A DNA stretch of 64,000 nucleotides from NCBI GenBank assembly GCA_036666555.1, contig JAVWVS010000001.1:1-64000 (forward strand). Reading direction: 5' to 3'. A program made the translations under genes and the position numbers. The stretch comes from UMGS1251 sp036666555 (lineage in GTDB: Bacteria > Bacillota > Clostridia > Lachnospirales > Lachnospiraceae). The notes below the pieces were generated by a model. That model was not told the DNA's origin. It did not search any database and was given only the letters and a program-made list of their open reading frames with translations. Position 1 is the stretch's first letter, and every line of letters begins with the position of its first letter. Of the stretch, positions 55,681 to 63,561 are shown in pieces.

Positions 55681-55701
55681 AAAACAGCAGGGAGTGAGAC
55701 C

Positions 55702-56298
55702 ATGAGAAGACAGACGAATAGGCATCATCAGGAGGGAAGCGCGCTGATACCGGTGCTATGTATTCTTTGTGCATTTATGATGTTTGTATTGGCTATGATT
55801 TTGACTTCTTATCAAGTACTGAACCGAGCTCAGAGCTCTGCTACGAAAGAACAATGCCGTCTGTCAGCTATTACCTTTAGTCAGGAACTGGAAAAAGTAC
55901 TGGAAGAAGATCACCCGGAAGATGAGCAGAAGTTGAATGGGTTACAGACCTATATTTGGGGGCAAGTAACGACAAATTGGCCATATTACAACGCAGAGGA
56001 AGAGGGGCATAAAGATAAAAAGACAGTATCACGTCCCCTGGAACTGAAAATAACACCGGATATTACCCCACAGTCCGGTCAATTAAAGGCGACAATGTAC
56101 TGGGAGTTTGACAATGCTTCTGCTGAAAAAGAAATGTTTCAAAATGCAGTGCTGGTGGTAAAAGTAACGTCCACACTGCGAAACCAAAGTTATACAGTGA
56201 CGACCCAGTATGAATTACAAAAACCGCCGAATGGAGAGAAAATAGACAAGACGAAGCCGGTCTATTGGAAGTGGGCGCATAGCTGGCGTGGGAATTGA
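55702..56298 (+). CDS. GspK/PilX-like minor pseudopilin
   Basis: 198 residues. Short basic leader, then EGSALIPVLCILCAFMMFV: a Gly at -1, Ser at +1 and Pro instead of Glu at +5. Lack of Glu5 is known for GspK/PilX-type tip pseudopilins, which fits its place directly after the giant pilin and before two canonical pseudopilins. The rest is a soluble domain without recognised family. Overlaps the frame of the next gene only upstream of that gene's start. Confidence 0.7.
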   Translation: MRRQTNRHHQEGSALIPVLCILCAFMMFVLAMILTSYQVLNRAQSSATKEQCRLSAITFSQELEKVLEEDHPEDEQKLNGLQTYIWGQVTTNWPYYNAEEEGHKDKKTVSRPLELKITPDITPQSGQLKATMYWEFDNASAEKEMFQNAVLVVKVTSTLRNQSYTVTTQYELQKPPNGEKIDKTKPVYWKWAHSWRGN

Positions 56299-56312
56299 TA
56301 GGAGGAAAGACC

Positions 56313-56645
56313 ATGAAAAAGAGAACTAGCGGAATGACCATCGTAGAAGTCATTGTTGCGTTTGCCGTGCTGATGATTGGTCTTGCCGGCTTATACAAAG
56401 CAACATTGCTGTCTTCTAATATGGTGGCAAAGGCAACACAAATCGAAAAGCAAGTAGATGAGTTAATGAATCAATATTACAAGGGTGAACTGGTGGAAAA
56501 ACCGGAAACATCCAAGAAGGTCGCGGTGACGATTACTCCACCAAAGGGAACGGAAGTTACCATTCCGTTCATCCTTCACGATGGAGAAACTGAAAAAGGG
56601 TATCATATTTACTACTTCACAGATGGTACCAACGCAGGCAAGTAA
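56313..56645 (+). CDS. GspI/PilV-like minor pseudopilin
   Basis: 110 residues from ATG 56313 with TAGGAGG upstream. Prepilin motif SG then MTIVEVIVAFAVLMIGLAGL: cleavage after Gly7, Met at +1, Glu at +5. The VEVIVAFAVLMIGL form resembles PilV/GspI. Small C-terminal beta domain. Confidence 0.78.
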   Translation: MKKRTSGMTIVEVIVAFAVLMIGLAGLYKATLLSSNMVAKATQIEKQVDELMNQYYKGELVEKPETSKKVAVTITPPKGTEVTIPFILHDGETEKGYHIYYFTDGTNAGK

Positions 56646-56661
56646 GGGGGCAAATGATTTT

Positions 56662-57177
56662 ATGAAGAGAAAACATCAAAAAGGATTTACCCTTGTTGAA
56701 TTAATCGTATCATTTGCGGTGCTGTCCATTTTGCTTACGGCAGCGGTGGCTACGGTTTCTCCGGCGTCGAAAGTCTTTCTACACACCATCAATGTGGGAA
56801 GGGCACAGATGGTGGGCGGACTACTGATGGATAAGATTACCAATGAGCTGGGTGCAGCACCGGAAATTATAAAAGTTACCGAAGGTGCAGAGGGAATGGT
56901 TCAGTATATTGACCGAGGTGGCAATGTGGTAATAATGAAAAGAGACCCAGAGGACACCAAGCTGCATAAATTACAACTGCATTATGATGACGCAGATGCA
57001 ACAAACTGGTTTTTCTCGGATAAAGTATACATGAACAACGCCATTGAAAAATTAGAATTTTCAGAAGTACTGGACAAAGAAAACTTAATCCAAGTGAAGT
57101 TGCAATTGAAAAACACACAGACAGGAGCGACCTTTGGACGAACAAGAATGATACAGTGTTATGCGGTAGAACAGTAA
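56662..57177 (+). CDS. GspJ/PilW-like minor pseudopilin
   Basis: 171 residues from ATG 56662; AAGGGGG lies about 11 bases upstream, and the upstream extension of the frame overlaps the preceding gene. Prepilin motif KG then FTLVELIVSFAVLSILLTAA, with Glu at +5, followed by a 120-residue beta-rich domain (MDKITNELGAAPEII). The order K-like, I-like, J-like after the giant pilin suggests one tip complex. Confidence 0.78.
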   Translation: MKRKHQKGFTLVELIVSFAVLSILLTAAVATVSPASKVFLHTINVGRAQMVGGLLMDKITNELGAAPEIIKVTEGAEGMVQYIDRGGNVVIMKRDPEDTKLHKLQLHYDDADATNWFFSDKVYMNNAIEKLEFSEVLDKENLIQVKLQLKNTQTGATFGRTRMIQCYAVEQ

Positions 57178-57211
57178 ATAGCGTGATACATGATAGAAAG
57201 GGGGATTCTAT

Positions 57212-60190
57212 ATGTGTGAAAGTTCACCAATAGCAACGACACAACATTTTATTCGCGCACACATGGAGCAACGTAATCTAGAGAAAGCAATGGAATGCTT
57301 GACAGATACGGTGACCTGGTTTGGAACAGGTGCATTTGAAATTGTTCGTGGGAAAGAGGAAGCAAGGCGATTTCTTGCAGAAGAAATTCGTTCTTTTCCG
57401 GAGGGATATGAAATTTCGTTTTTGGATATGACGGAAATGATGCTGACAAAGGAGGCGGGAACGGTATTTGGCAGTATGGTGGTGACAGACCGAGTGATGG
57501 AAAGCCAGGTGAACTGCCGTATAACAGCAACATGCAAGCGATGTGGGGAATACTTTTTGATTGTCTCTTTGCATATGTCTTTTCCAACGGAACTGCAAAA
57601 GGACAAAGAGTTTTATCCGTTGACGATTGCAGCGAAAAAAATTCAACAGATTAAAGACAGTATCCAAATGGAACGAGAATTAAAAGAAAAGAAGGATCAA
57701 TTGGATTTTGCCAATGCCGAGATTCAAACGATTGTCAGCAACATTCCGGGTGGGGTGCATCGCTGCCCGTTATTTGACAAGATTCATGTGGACTATATCA
57801 GTCCGGGATTTGAAGAAATGTTGGGCTATACCAAGAAAGAAATTCATACGCTATTTCATGACAATTACACCATGCTGTTAGTAGAAGAGGATCGCAGAAT
57901 TTTTGCAAATGCCATTCGCAAGTTGGCGAGTCGATCTGCCAAACAACGCCTGGAATACAGAATGCTTCGAAAGGATGGCACCATCATTTATGTGGAGGAT
58001 CATTTTCGGTCGGTTCGTATGGAAGATGGGAAGATGTGGGGATTTGGTGTAGCGACGGATGTTACCACCCAGCATGAAACGCTAGCACAACTGAGACTGC
58101 TGACAGATAGTATTCCCGGTGGACTTGCGGTTTATGAGTATTCTTCTAAGGGCTTGGAAACGATATATTTTAGCGATGGTGTGTGTAACATGGGGGGCTA
58201 CACCCGAGAAGAATATGCATATTTGGCAAATACCGATTTGCTGAGCATGATTTTCAAGGAAGATCAGGGAGAATTGCGAGAGAAGATGGCGCAAGTGGTC
58301 GCAGGAAATGATACGATTGATTACATTTACCGGGTGCACACCAAAAACGGGGGCTATCGATGGCTCAATCTGCGAGGGTCAGTGGTGGAACGCTTGACCG
58401 GAATGATTCGTGTGAATGCAGTGTTATTTGACATTACGAAAACCAAGGAATCCGAAGAAAAACTGCGTATTCGTGATGAAGAATACAGTCTTGCAATTGC
58501 ACAAAGTGGAAAAACCGTATATCGCTATACCTTGGCGGATAAAACAGCATATATGTTGCAAAAAACAGAAAATATATTTGGAGTCTTGCCTTTTCTCACC
58601 AATGTTCCGGATAGTATTATAGAAAGAGGAATGATTGCACCGGAGAGTGTAGAGGACCTTTTTGCTTTTTATCAAGCCATTTATGATGGGCAGCCAACGG
58701 GATGCGTTACTGTGCGGAGAAAACAGGAAAATGGTGAATTTGGTTGGTGCTGTTCTCGCTTTACAACACTTTTCAATAGCATAGGAAATCCTATATCGGC
58801 AGTGATTTCCATTGAAGACATCACCAGACAACAAGAGCAGAAATTAGAAAATGAAATGTTACATCAAAATGAAGAACTATTCAAAATGGTGGTTTCCCAC
58901 TCGGACCGGATGATTGCAAAATATGATATAAAAACCCATATGGCTTATTTGCAATCAAGTACTGCCCAAGTATTTGGTATACACAAGGTTTTACACAATG
59001 TACCATACAGTTGTGAGGAACGAGAAATCATTCTAACAGAATCCATACAAACATATGTCGATTTTTACGAAAAACTGGCTGGAGGAGCGCCCACCGCAAA
59101 AGCTATCATCAAGCTTCGGAAAAACGGGACAACGAACTCGTGGGGATGGTATCGGTTTGATGGCAGTGTGATGTTCGATGATAAAAAGCAACCCAGCTAT
59201 GCAGTCGTTTCCTTTGTAGAGGTTACGAAGCAGTATGAAAAGGAACTTGCTTATGAGCGTATAAAGAAACATAACAATCGGGTATCCCAAGATGCTATGT
59301 TGTATTTTGAAGCCAATTTAACGGAAATGAAAATAGAACGTGCCAGTGGCTACTGGCTCAGTCATATTAAACATCAAAAGGATATCAGTCCGTCAGTACT
59401 ATTGGAAACTACTATCAGTGAACTGGTCTATCCCGAAGATAGAAAGGCAATTCGGCATCTCCTGAATCAAGAAAACCTTTTGAATGAATTTGCCCATGGG
59501 AAAACGGAACTGGTAGGGGAATACCGTATTTTGCAAAAGGATGAAATTCAATGGGTTTGCATTACGGTGGAGATGATTACCGACCCTTATACGGACAATG
59601 TGCTTGTTTACATTTTGCTTCGAGATATTGATCAAAGCAAAAAGAAAGAAATGAATATATTAAAACAGGCAAAAATGGATGGATTGACAGACTTGTATAA
59701 TAAAACCACGGTGGAGAAAAAAATCAAGGAAGCATTGGCGACTGGACAGAATCGGGTATGCGCCTTAGCTATTGTAGATGTGGATGATTTAAAAACAGTG
59801 AATGATACCTTGGGGCATATGCAAGGTGACCGTACAATTCGGGCATTTGCGGATACGCTTCGCGGATATTTTGAAGAAAACGGTATTGTAGGTCGTATCG
59901 GTGGTGACGAATTTCTTGTATTTTTAAAGGACATCGAAAGCGAACAAAAGCTGAAGACTATCATGAACAATCTGGTGGAGAAACTATCGGAGTTGCGGGT
60001 AGGAGAGCGGGATGAATATCATTTGCATGGGAGTATCGGAATCGTAATCAGCAACTCTGGGAAAGAAAGCTTTCAAACCTTGTACAAAAAGGCAGATGTG
60101 GCTCTTTATGATGTGAAAAAGCATGGAAAAAATAATTGCGGGTATTATTCTGCGGATATGAAATGTGCAGGGAACTGTATGGAAAAATAA
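57212..60190 (+). CDS. Cytoplasmic multi-PAS diguanylate cyclase with SnoaL/NTF2-like N-terminal domain
   Basis: 992 residues, no signal peptide or membrane helix. Residues 1-140 look like a SnoaL/NTF2 fold (FIRAHMEQRNLEKAMECLTD, TWFGTGAFEIVRGKEEAR). A short coiled coil (155-180) and about four or five PAS domains follow (SIPGGLAVYEY, RWLNLRGSV, and similar). The C-terminus is a GGDEF domain with GGDEF at 897-901 and no RxxD inhibitory site. It makes c-di-GMP, probably in response to cytoplasmic ligands. It lies 34 bases behind the minor pseudopilins and so probably shares their transcript. Confidence 0.85.
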   Translation: MCESSPIATTQHFIRAHMEQRNLEKAMECLTDTVTWFGTGAFEIVRGKEEARRFLAEEIRSFPEGYEISFLDMTEMMLTKEAGTVFGSMVVTDRVMESQVNCRITATCKRCGEYFLIVSLHMSFPTELQKDKEFYPLTIAAKKIQQIKDSIQMERELKEKKDQLDFANAEIQTIVSNIPGGVHRCPLFDKIHVDYISPGFEEMLGYTKKEIHTLFHDNYTMLLVEEDRRIFANAIRKLASRSAKQRLEYRMLRKDGTIIYVEDHFRSVRMEDGKMWGFGVATDVTTQHETLAQLRLLTDSIPGGLAVYEYSSKGLETIYFSDGVCNMGGYTREEYAYLANTDLLSMIFKEDQGELREKMAQVVAGNDTIDYIYRVHTKNGGYRWLNLRGSVVERLTGMIRVNAVLFDITKTKESEEKLRIRDEEYSLAIAQSGKTVYRYTLADKTAYMLQKTENIFGVLPFLTNVPDSIIERGMIAPESVEDLFAFYQAIYDGQPTGCVTVRRKQENGEFGWCCSRFTTLFNSIGNPISAVISIEDITRQQEQKLENEMLHQNEELFKMVVSHSDRMIAKYDIKTHMAYLQSSTAQVFGIHKVLHNVPYSCEEREIILTESIQTYVDFYEKLAGGAPTAKAIIKLRKNGTTNSWGWYRFDGSVMFDDKKQPSYAVVSFVEVTKQYEKELAYERIKKHNNRVSQDAMLYFEANLTEMKIERASGYWLSHIKHQKDISPSVLLETTISELVYPEDRKAIRHLLNQENLLNEFAHGKTELVGEYRILQKDEIQWVCITVEMITDPYTDNVLVYILLRDIDQSKKKEMNILKQAKMDGLTDLYNKTTVEKKIKEALATGQNRVCALAIVDVDDLKTVNDTLGHMQGDRTIRAFADTLRGYFEENGIVGRIGGDEFLVFLKDIESEQKLKTIMNNLVEKLSELRVGERDEYHLHGSIGIVISNSGKESFQTLYKKADVALYDVKKHGKNNCGYYSADMKCAGNCMEK

Positions 60191-60197
60191 TTGAATC

Positions 60198-60917
60198 TTG
60201 CATTCGCAAAAGAAAAAATTTAAGGATTTAGATTTAAGCAATGCATTTTTATTTGCGGAAGCATTGGCGGATGAAGAAACCTGTAGGCTGGTATTGGAAA
60301 CCGTACAGGAAGAAAATGTAGGAGCAGTTAAGGTAACACCGGAACGTACCATTTTATGTAATTCGAATTTCCGGTATGTGAGGTTAGATATTTACGCACA
60401 TAATCAAGTGGGGATAGGATTTCGTTTTCATCAAGCGGAACTGGATGTTGCATCCTTAAAACCAGGAGAGAATTTCAAGAACTTGAAACCTTGTACTGTG
60501 ATTTTCATCTGTGCCTTTGATCCTTTTCAAAAAGGTCTTTATCGCTATAGCTTTGAAGAGCACTGCGCAGAGGTGGATATTCCACTAGGAGATGGTACCA
60601 GAAAAATCTTTCTCAATATCAAGGGAAAGAATCCGGAAGAAGTGCCGGAAGTGTTGGTGCACTTTCTGAAATATGTAGAGAATTCTACGGATGATTTTGT
60701 GGAGGATGTTGCAGATGCTACTATAACAAAACTTCATGAGAAGATTACGGCACTGAAAAGCAGCCGAGAACTGGAGGATAACTATATGCAGTTGGAAGAG
60801 TTGTTTCAGCAACGTGAAAAAGAGGGAGTAGAAGCTGGAATCAAGGTTGGAAGAGAAGAAAGCGTAGATTTTATAGGAAATGAATGGCCGTATATTATTC
60901 CACATATCACTAAATAG
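60198..60917 (+). pseudogene. Decayed Rpn/PDDEXK_2-type nuclease (transposase-like) gene
   Basis: About 239 residues readable. The start (KKFKDLDLSNAFLFAEALAD), YVRLDIYA, LKPCTVIFICAFDPF and GDGTRKIFLNIKG match the Rpn / PD-(D/E)XK nuclease family transposase. The stretch between the first Asp and LKPGENF is shortened, and the usual E-x-Q part of the active site (IEMQ in relatives) is missing. The only start is TTG without a ribosome site, with a stop codon one codon before it. So it is probably an inactive remnant in the pilus locus; a re-purposed small protein is less likely. Confidence 0.65.
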
Positions 60918-61010
60918 TTACAAAATATACAAAAAACTAGTGAAATAGTAATAATAGGAGTAAAAAGAGTGCAAAATCGGGAAGAAATTCAAAGAAAACG
61001 GTGGAATTCA

Positions 61011-61039
61011 TTGACGTTAGGGCAATTTCCAGATATAAT
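61011..61039 (+). promoter_or_regulatory. Sigma-A-type promoter of the major pilin genes
   Basis: TTGACG (61011-61016), 17 bases, TATAAT (61034-61039). A near-consensus promoter, start point near 61046, with a 42-base leader and GGGAG ahead of ATG 61088. Too short for a riboswitch. Confidence 0.85.
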
Positions 61040-61087
61040 GAATTAATAAAACATATCTACTAAACAGGAGAAGAAGGGAGTCATATT

Positions 61088-61576
61088 ATGATTCAAAAAA
61101 TGAAAAACAAAAAGAGTAACAAAAAAGGATTTACATTGGTGGAACTGATTGTCGTACTGGTTATCTTAGGAATATTGATTGCTATGTTAGTACCAACATT
61201 AACGGGGTATATTGACAAAGCAAATAAGCAAAAAGCACAGGCGAATGCGAAGATGCTGTTGACAGCGACGCAATCCATGGCGGCAGAAGAATACCAAGTA
61301 ATTGAGGCAGATGTTGCTCAAAAAGCGAAAGCAGCACTTCTTAGTGCACCGGGAACGCCAGTAACGTTGGATGCTAATATTCAGCCACTTGGATCAGATG
61401 TTACGTTGGAGACATTGGCGGAAATTAAGGGTAAATATGGAACAGGAACTACGGTTACTTGTTTAGCTGATGGAACTGTATCAGGTGTGACATTTGTTAC
61501 GCAAGATGAAAAGTTTAGAGCAATTTATGAAAATAATGCAGGAGCAACAAAATGGACAGTAACAAAATTGAAATAG
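61088..61576 (+). CDS. pilA: Type IV major pilin, copy 1
   Basis: 162 residues. Class III leader of 14 residues ending KG, then FTLVELIVVLVILGILIAML with Glu at +5. Residues 30-65 continue the pilin helix (YIDKANKQKAQANAKMLL). The C-terminal domain ends in FRAIYENN...WTVTKLK. Strong own promoter suggests high expression, as expected of a main fibre subunit. Copy 2 follows 51 bases later. Confidence 0.9.
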   Translation: MIQKMKNKKSNKKGFTLVELIVVLVILGILIAMLVPTLTGYIDKANKQKAQANAKMLLTATQSMAAEEYQVIEADVAQKAKAALLSAPGTPVTLDANIQPLGSDVTLETLAEIKGKYGTGTTVTCLADGTVSGVTFVTQDEKFRAIYENNAGATKWTVTKLK

Positions 61577-61627
61577 TATAAAACGGATTCTATGATTAAA
61601 ATATTTTCAGGGAAGCTGGTGTGAATC

Positions 61628-62140
61628 ATGAAAAAGTTACATAAGAATAAAAAAGGATTTACACTGGTGGAACTGATTGTAGTACTGGTAATTCTTGGTA
61701 TCTTGATTGCCATGTTGGTACCGGCTTTAACCGGTTATATTGACAAGGCAAACAAGCAAAAAGCGCAGGCACAGGCCAAAATGTTGTTGACCGCCGCCCA
61801 GACCATGGGGATGGAAGAGTATCAAGCACTGCAAGATGCAGGAATAAATCCTGGAGACGGGAGATTGCTTGGATTAGGCCCAGTAGTGGCAAACACAGGG
61901 GATGGATTCAGCAAATTAAGACCTTATGGTGCCGCAGCTACGGAACCAACTTTAGAAGCCTTGGCAGAAATCAAAGGAAAGTATGCATTAGGTGGAACGA
62001 AAGGAAAAGGAACATCGGTTACCTGGGATGTAAGTGGAAAGGTAACGGATATTGTTTACACTACCAAAGATAAGAAGTATCAAGCTGTTTATGCGGCTCC
62101 CGTTGATGGAAAAGCAACATGGACAGTGAAGAAGATTTAA
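61628..62140 (+). CDS. pilA: Type IV major pilin, copy 2
   Basis: 170 residues. Leader ends KG then FTLVELIVVLVILGILIAML; the first 60 mature residues are nearly identical to copy 1, while the DNA differs at many third positions, so it is an old tandem duplication kept under selection. The C-terminal domain has diverged (a 20-residue insert around DAGINPGDGR) but keeps the ending YQAVYAAP...WTVKKI. Confidence 0.9.
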   Translation: MKKLHKNKKGFTLVELIVVLVILGILIAMLVPALTGYIDKANKQKAQAQAKMLLTAAQTMGMEEYQALQDAGINPGDGRLLGLGPVVANTGDGFSKLRPYGAAATEPTLEALAEIKGKYALGGTKGKGTSVTWDVSGKVTDIVYTTKDKKYQAVYAAPVDGKATWTVKKI

Positions 62141-62176
62141 ATAGGATGCTGTTGCACAGGATAGAGGGTATACAGA

Positions 62177-62644
62177 TTGGATGAGAAGCGATCCGAAGAC
62201 AAGAAAAAGAAAAAGCAGAATCACACCCAAGGTTTTTTGTCGAAATTAGATGTATGGATTCTTCTTGTGCTAGTACTGATATTGGTGGCAGTTGCAGTTC
62301 CGGTTACTAGGCATTATTTACAGTTGGGAAAAGCAAGAGAAGTATTAACATCAGCTAAGACGGTGAAGTTGGCAATTCAAGCGACTGCTTATGATTATTA
62401 TGCAAAAGAGCAAAAACTCGAGGATTCTTCTAGCCGAAATGGTTTAGCAGATGGAGCAGAAGAGAAAGTTCTTACGTTGGCAGGTAGCCAAGGGAAGATT
62501 TGGTATGTGGATTTCAACACCGATACAATGGAACTTAGGGAGTTGAATTATACGCAGAACGGTTATTCGGCTATATATAAAAATGCCGGAGCAGATGGAA
62601 AAGGATGGAATGTGTACCGCTTGGACCATCTGATTAAGCATTAG
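62177..62644 (+). CDS. Pilin-like protein with non-canonical cleavage region
   Basis: 155 residues from TTG 62177; AGAGGG lies 9-14 bases upstream and no ATG is in frame. A 19-residue basic leader ends TQG, then FLSKLDVWILLVLVLILVAVAV. Glycine and the hydrophobic helix are kept, but Glu at +5 is replaced by Leu with an Asp at +6. The C-terminus (YSAIYKNAGADGKGWNVYRL) resembles the ends of pilins 1 and 2, showing common descent. It may be a minor pilin or a membrane-bound assembly factor. Confidence 0.72.
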   Translation: MDEKRSEDKKKKKQNHTQGFLSKLDVWILLVLVLILVAVAVPVTRHYLQLGKAREVLTSAKTVKLAIQATAYDYYAKEQKLEDSSSRNGLADGAEEKVLTLAGSQGKIWYVDFNTDTMELRELNYTQNGYSAIYKNAGADGKGWNVYRLDHLIKH

Positions 62645-62653
62645 ATTATGAGT

Positions 62654-62696
62654 GCCTTTTGTAGTATGATATCTACAAAAGGCAATTTTAAATTTA
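62654..62696 (+). terminator. Rho-independent terminator behind the pilin genes
   Basis: GCCTTTTGTAG (62654-62664), 8-base loop, CTACAAAAGGC (62673-62683), 11 perfect pairs, followed by AATTTTAAATTT. It would set pilin mRNA apart from the assembly genes that follow; some read-through is likely, as no clear promoter for pilD was found. Confidence 0.75.
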
Positions 62697-62744
62697 GATG
62701 GGAAGAGACAGTGAATTTCCCAAGAGAGGTGGACGTACCGACAG

Positions 62745-63539
62745 ATGACAATCATGGGAATGACAGCAGTGATTATGCTATTTGTATTTTTATTGGGAGC
62801 ATCGGTATTTTCATTTGTAAACGTATTGATTTACCGGGTGCCGAAGCAGCTTCCTTTTGGAAATGAGAGAAGTTTTTGCCCCCAGTGTGGGCAGGCATTA
62901 AAAGGATATGACATGATTCCGGTTTTTAGTTATTTGCTATTAGGCGGAAAGTGCCGTTATTGTAAGTGCAGGATATCACCCAGATATCCTTTGATTGAGA
63001 CCTTGGGCGGAATATTGGCTGTTTGGTCGGTTTATTATTTTGGACAATCCGAAATGTACAGCGGAAAAAGTATGGGACAGGCAGTACTGGTGTTTTTGTT
63101 GCTGGCATTACTGACTGCTGTGACATTTGTAGATATAGATACTTTGGAGATTCCCAATGGGTTTGTGCTGGCGGTTTTGGTACTGGCTGTGGGAGCGGTC
63201 TTTTTATTTCCGGAGGTGAAACTTTGGGAACGAGGCGTAGGGATTTTGTGTGTCAGTGTACCACTTGCCTTGATTACGCTGGCAGTGCCGGGGGCATTTG
63301 GGGGTGGTGACATGAAATTGATGGCAGCTCTTGGAGCGTTCTTGGGATGGAAGTTAACGGTAGTGGCATTTTTTCTCGCAGTGTTGACCGGAGGAGGGTA
63401 TGGAATCTATCTGTTGGCTACACGAAAAAAGGGAAGAAAAGAGCACTTTGCATTTGGACCGTTTTTGTGTGTGGGAGCTATGCTCTCCATTTTTTGGGGT
63501 GCAGATTTAATGAGATGGTATTTTGGATTTTTACAATAA
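62745..63539 (+). CDS. pilD: Prepilin peptidase / N-methyltransferase
   Basis: 264 residues, polytopic. The zinc-binding cysteines CPQC (45, 48) and CRYC (70, 73) sit in the cytoplasmic loop, and the catalytic aspartates are Asp130 (FVDIDTLEIPN) and Asp189 (GGGDMKLMAALG). It cleaves prepilins after the Gly of the KG-FTLVE site and methylates the new N-terminus. ATG 62745 or 62754 can both serve as start; no strong ribosome site. Confidence 0.93.
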   Translation: MTIMGMTAVIMLFVFLLGASVFSFVNVLIYRVPKQLPFGNERSFCPQCGQALKGYDMIPVFSYLLLGGKCRYCKCRISPRYPLIETLGGILAVWSVYYFGQSEMYSGKSMGQAVLVFLLLALLTAVTFVDIDTLEIPNGFVLAVLVLAVGAVFLFPEVKLWERGVGILCVSVPLALITLAVPGAFGGGDMKLMAALGAFLGWKLTVVAFFLAVLTGGGYGIYLLATRKKGRKEHFAFGPFLCVGAMLSIFWGADLMRWYFGFLQ

Positions 63540-63561
63540 GGAGATTTAAAGGGGGCGTCAT

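Noticed and set aside
61046..61087. c-di-GMP riboswitch in front of the major pilin
   Set aside because: The leader is only about 42 bases long and none of the conserved GEMM blocks are present.
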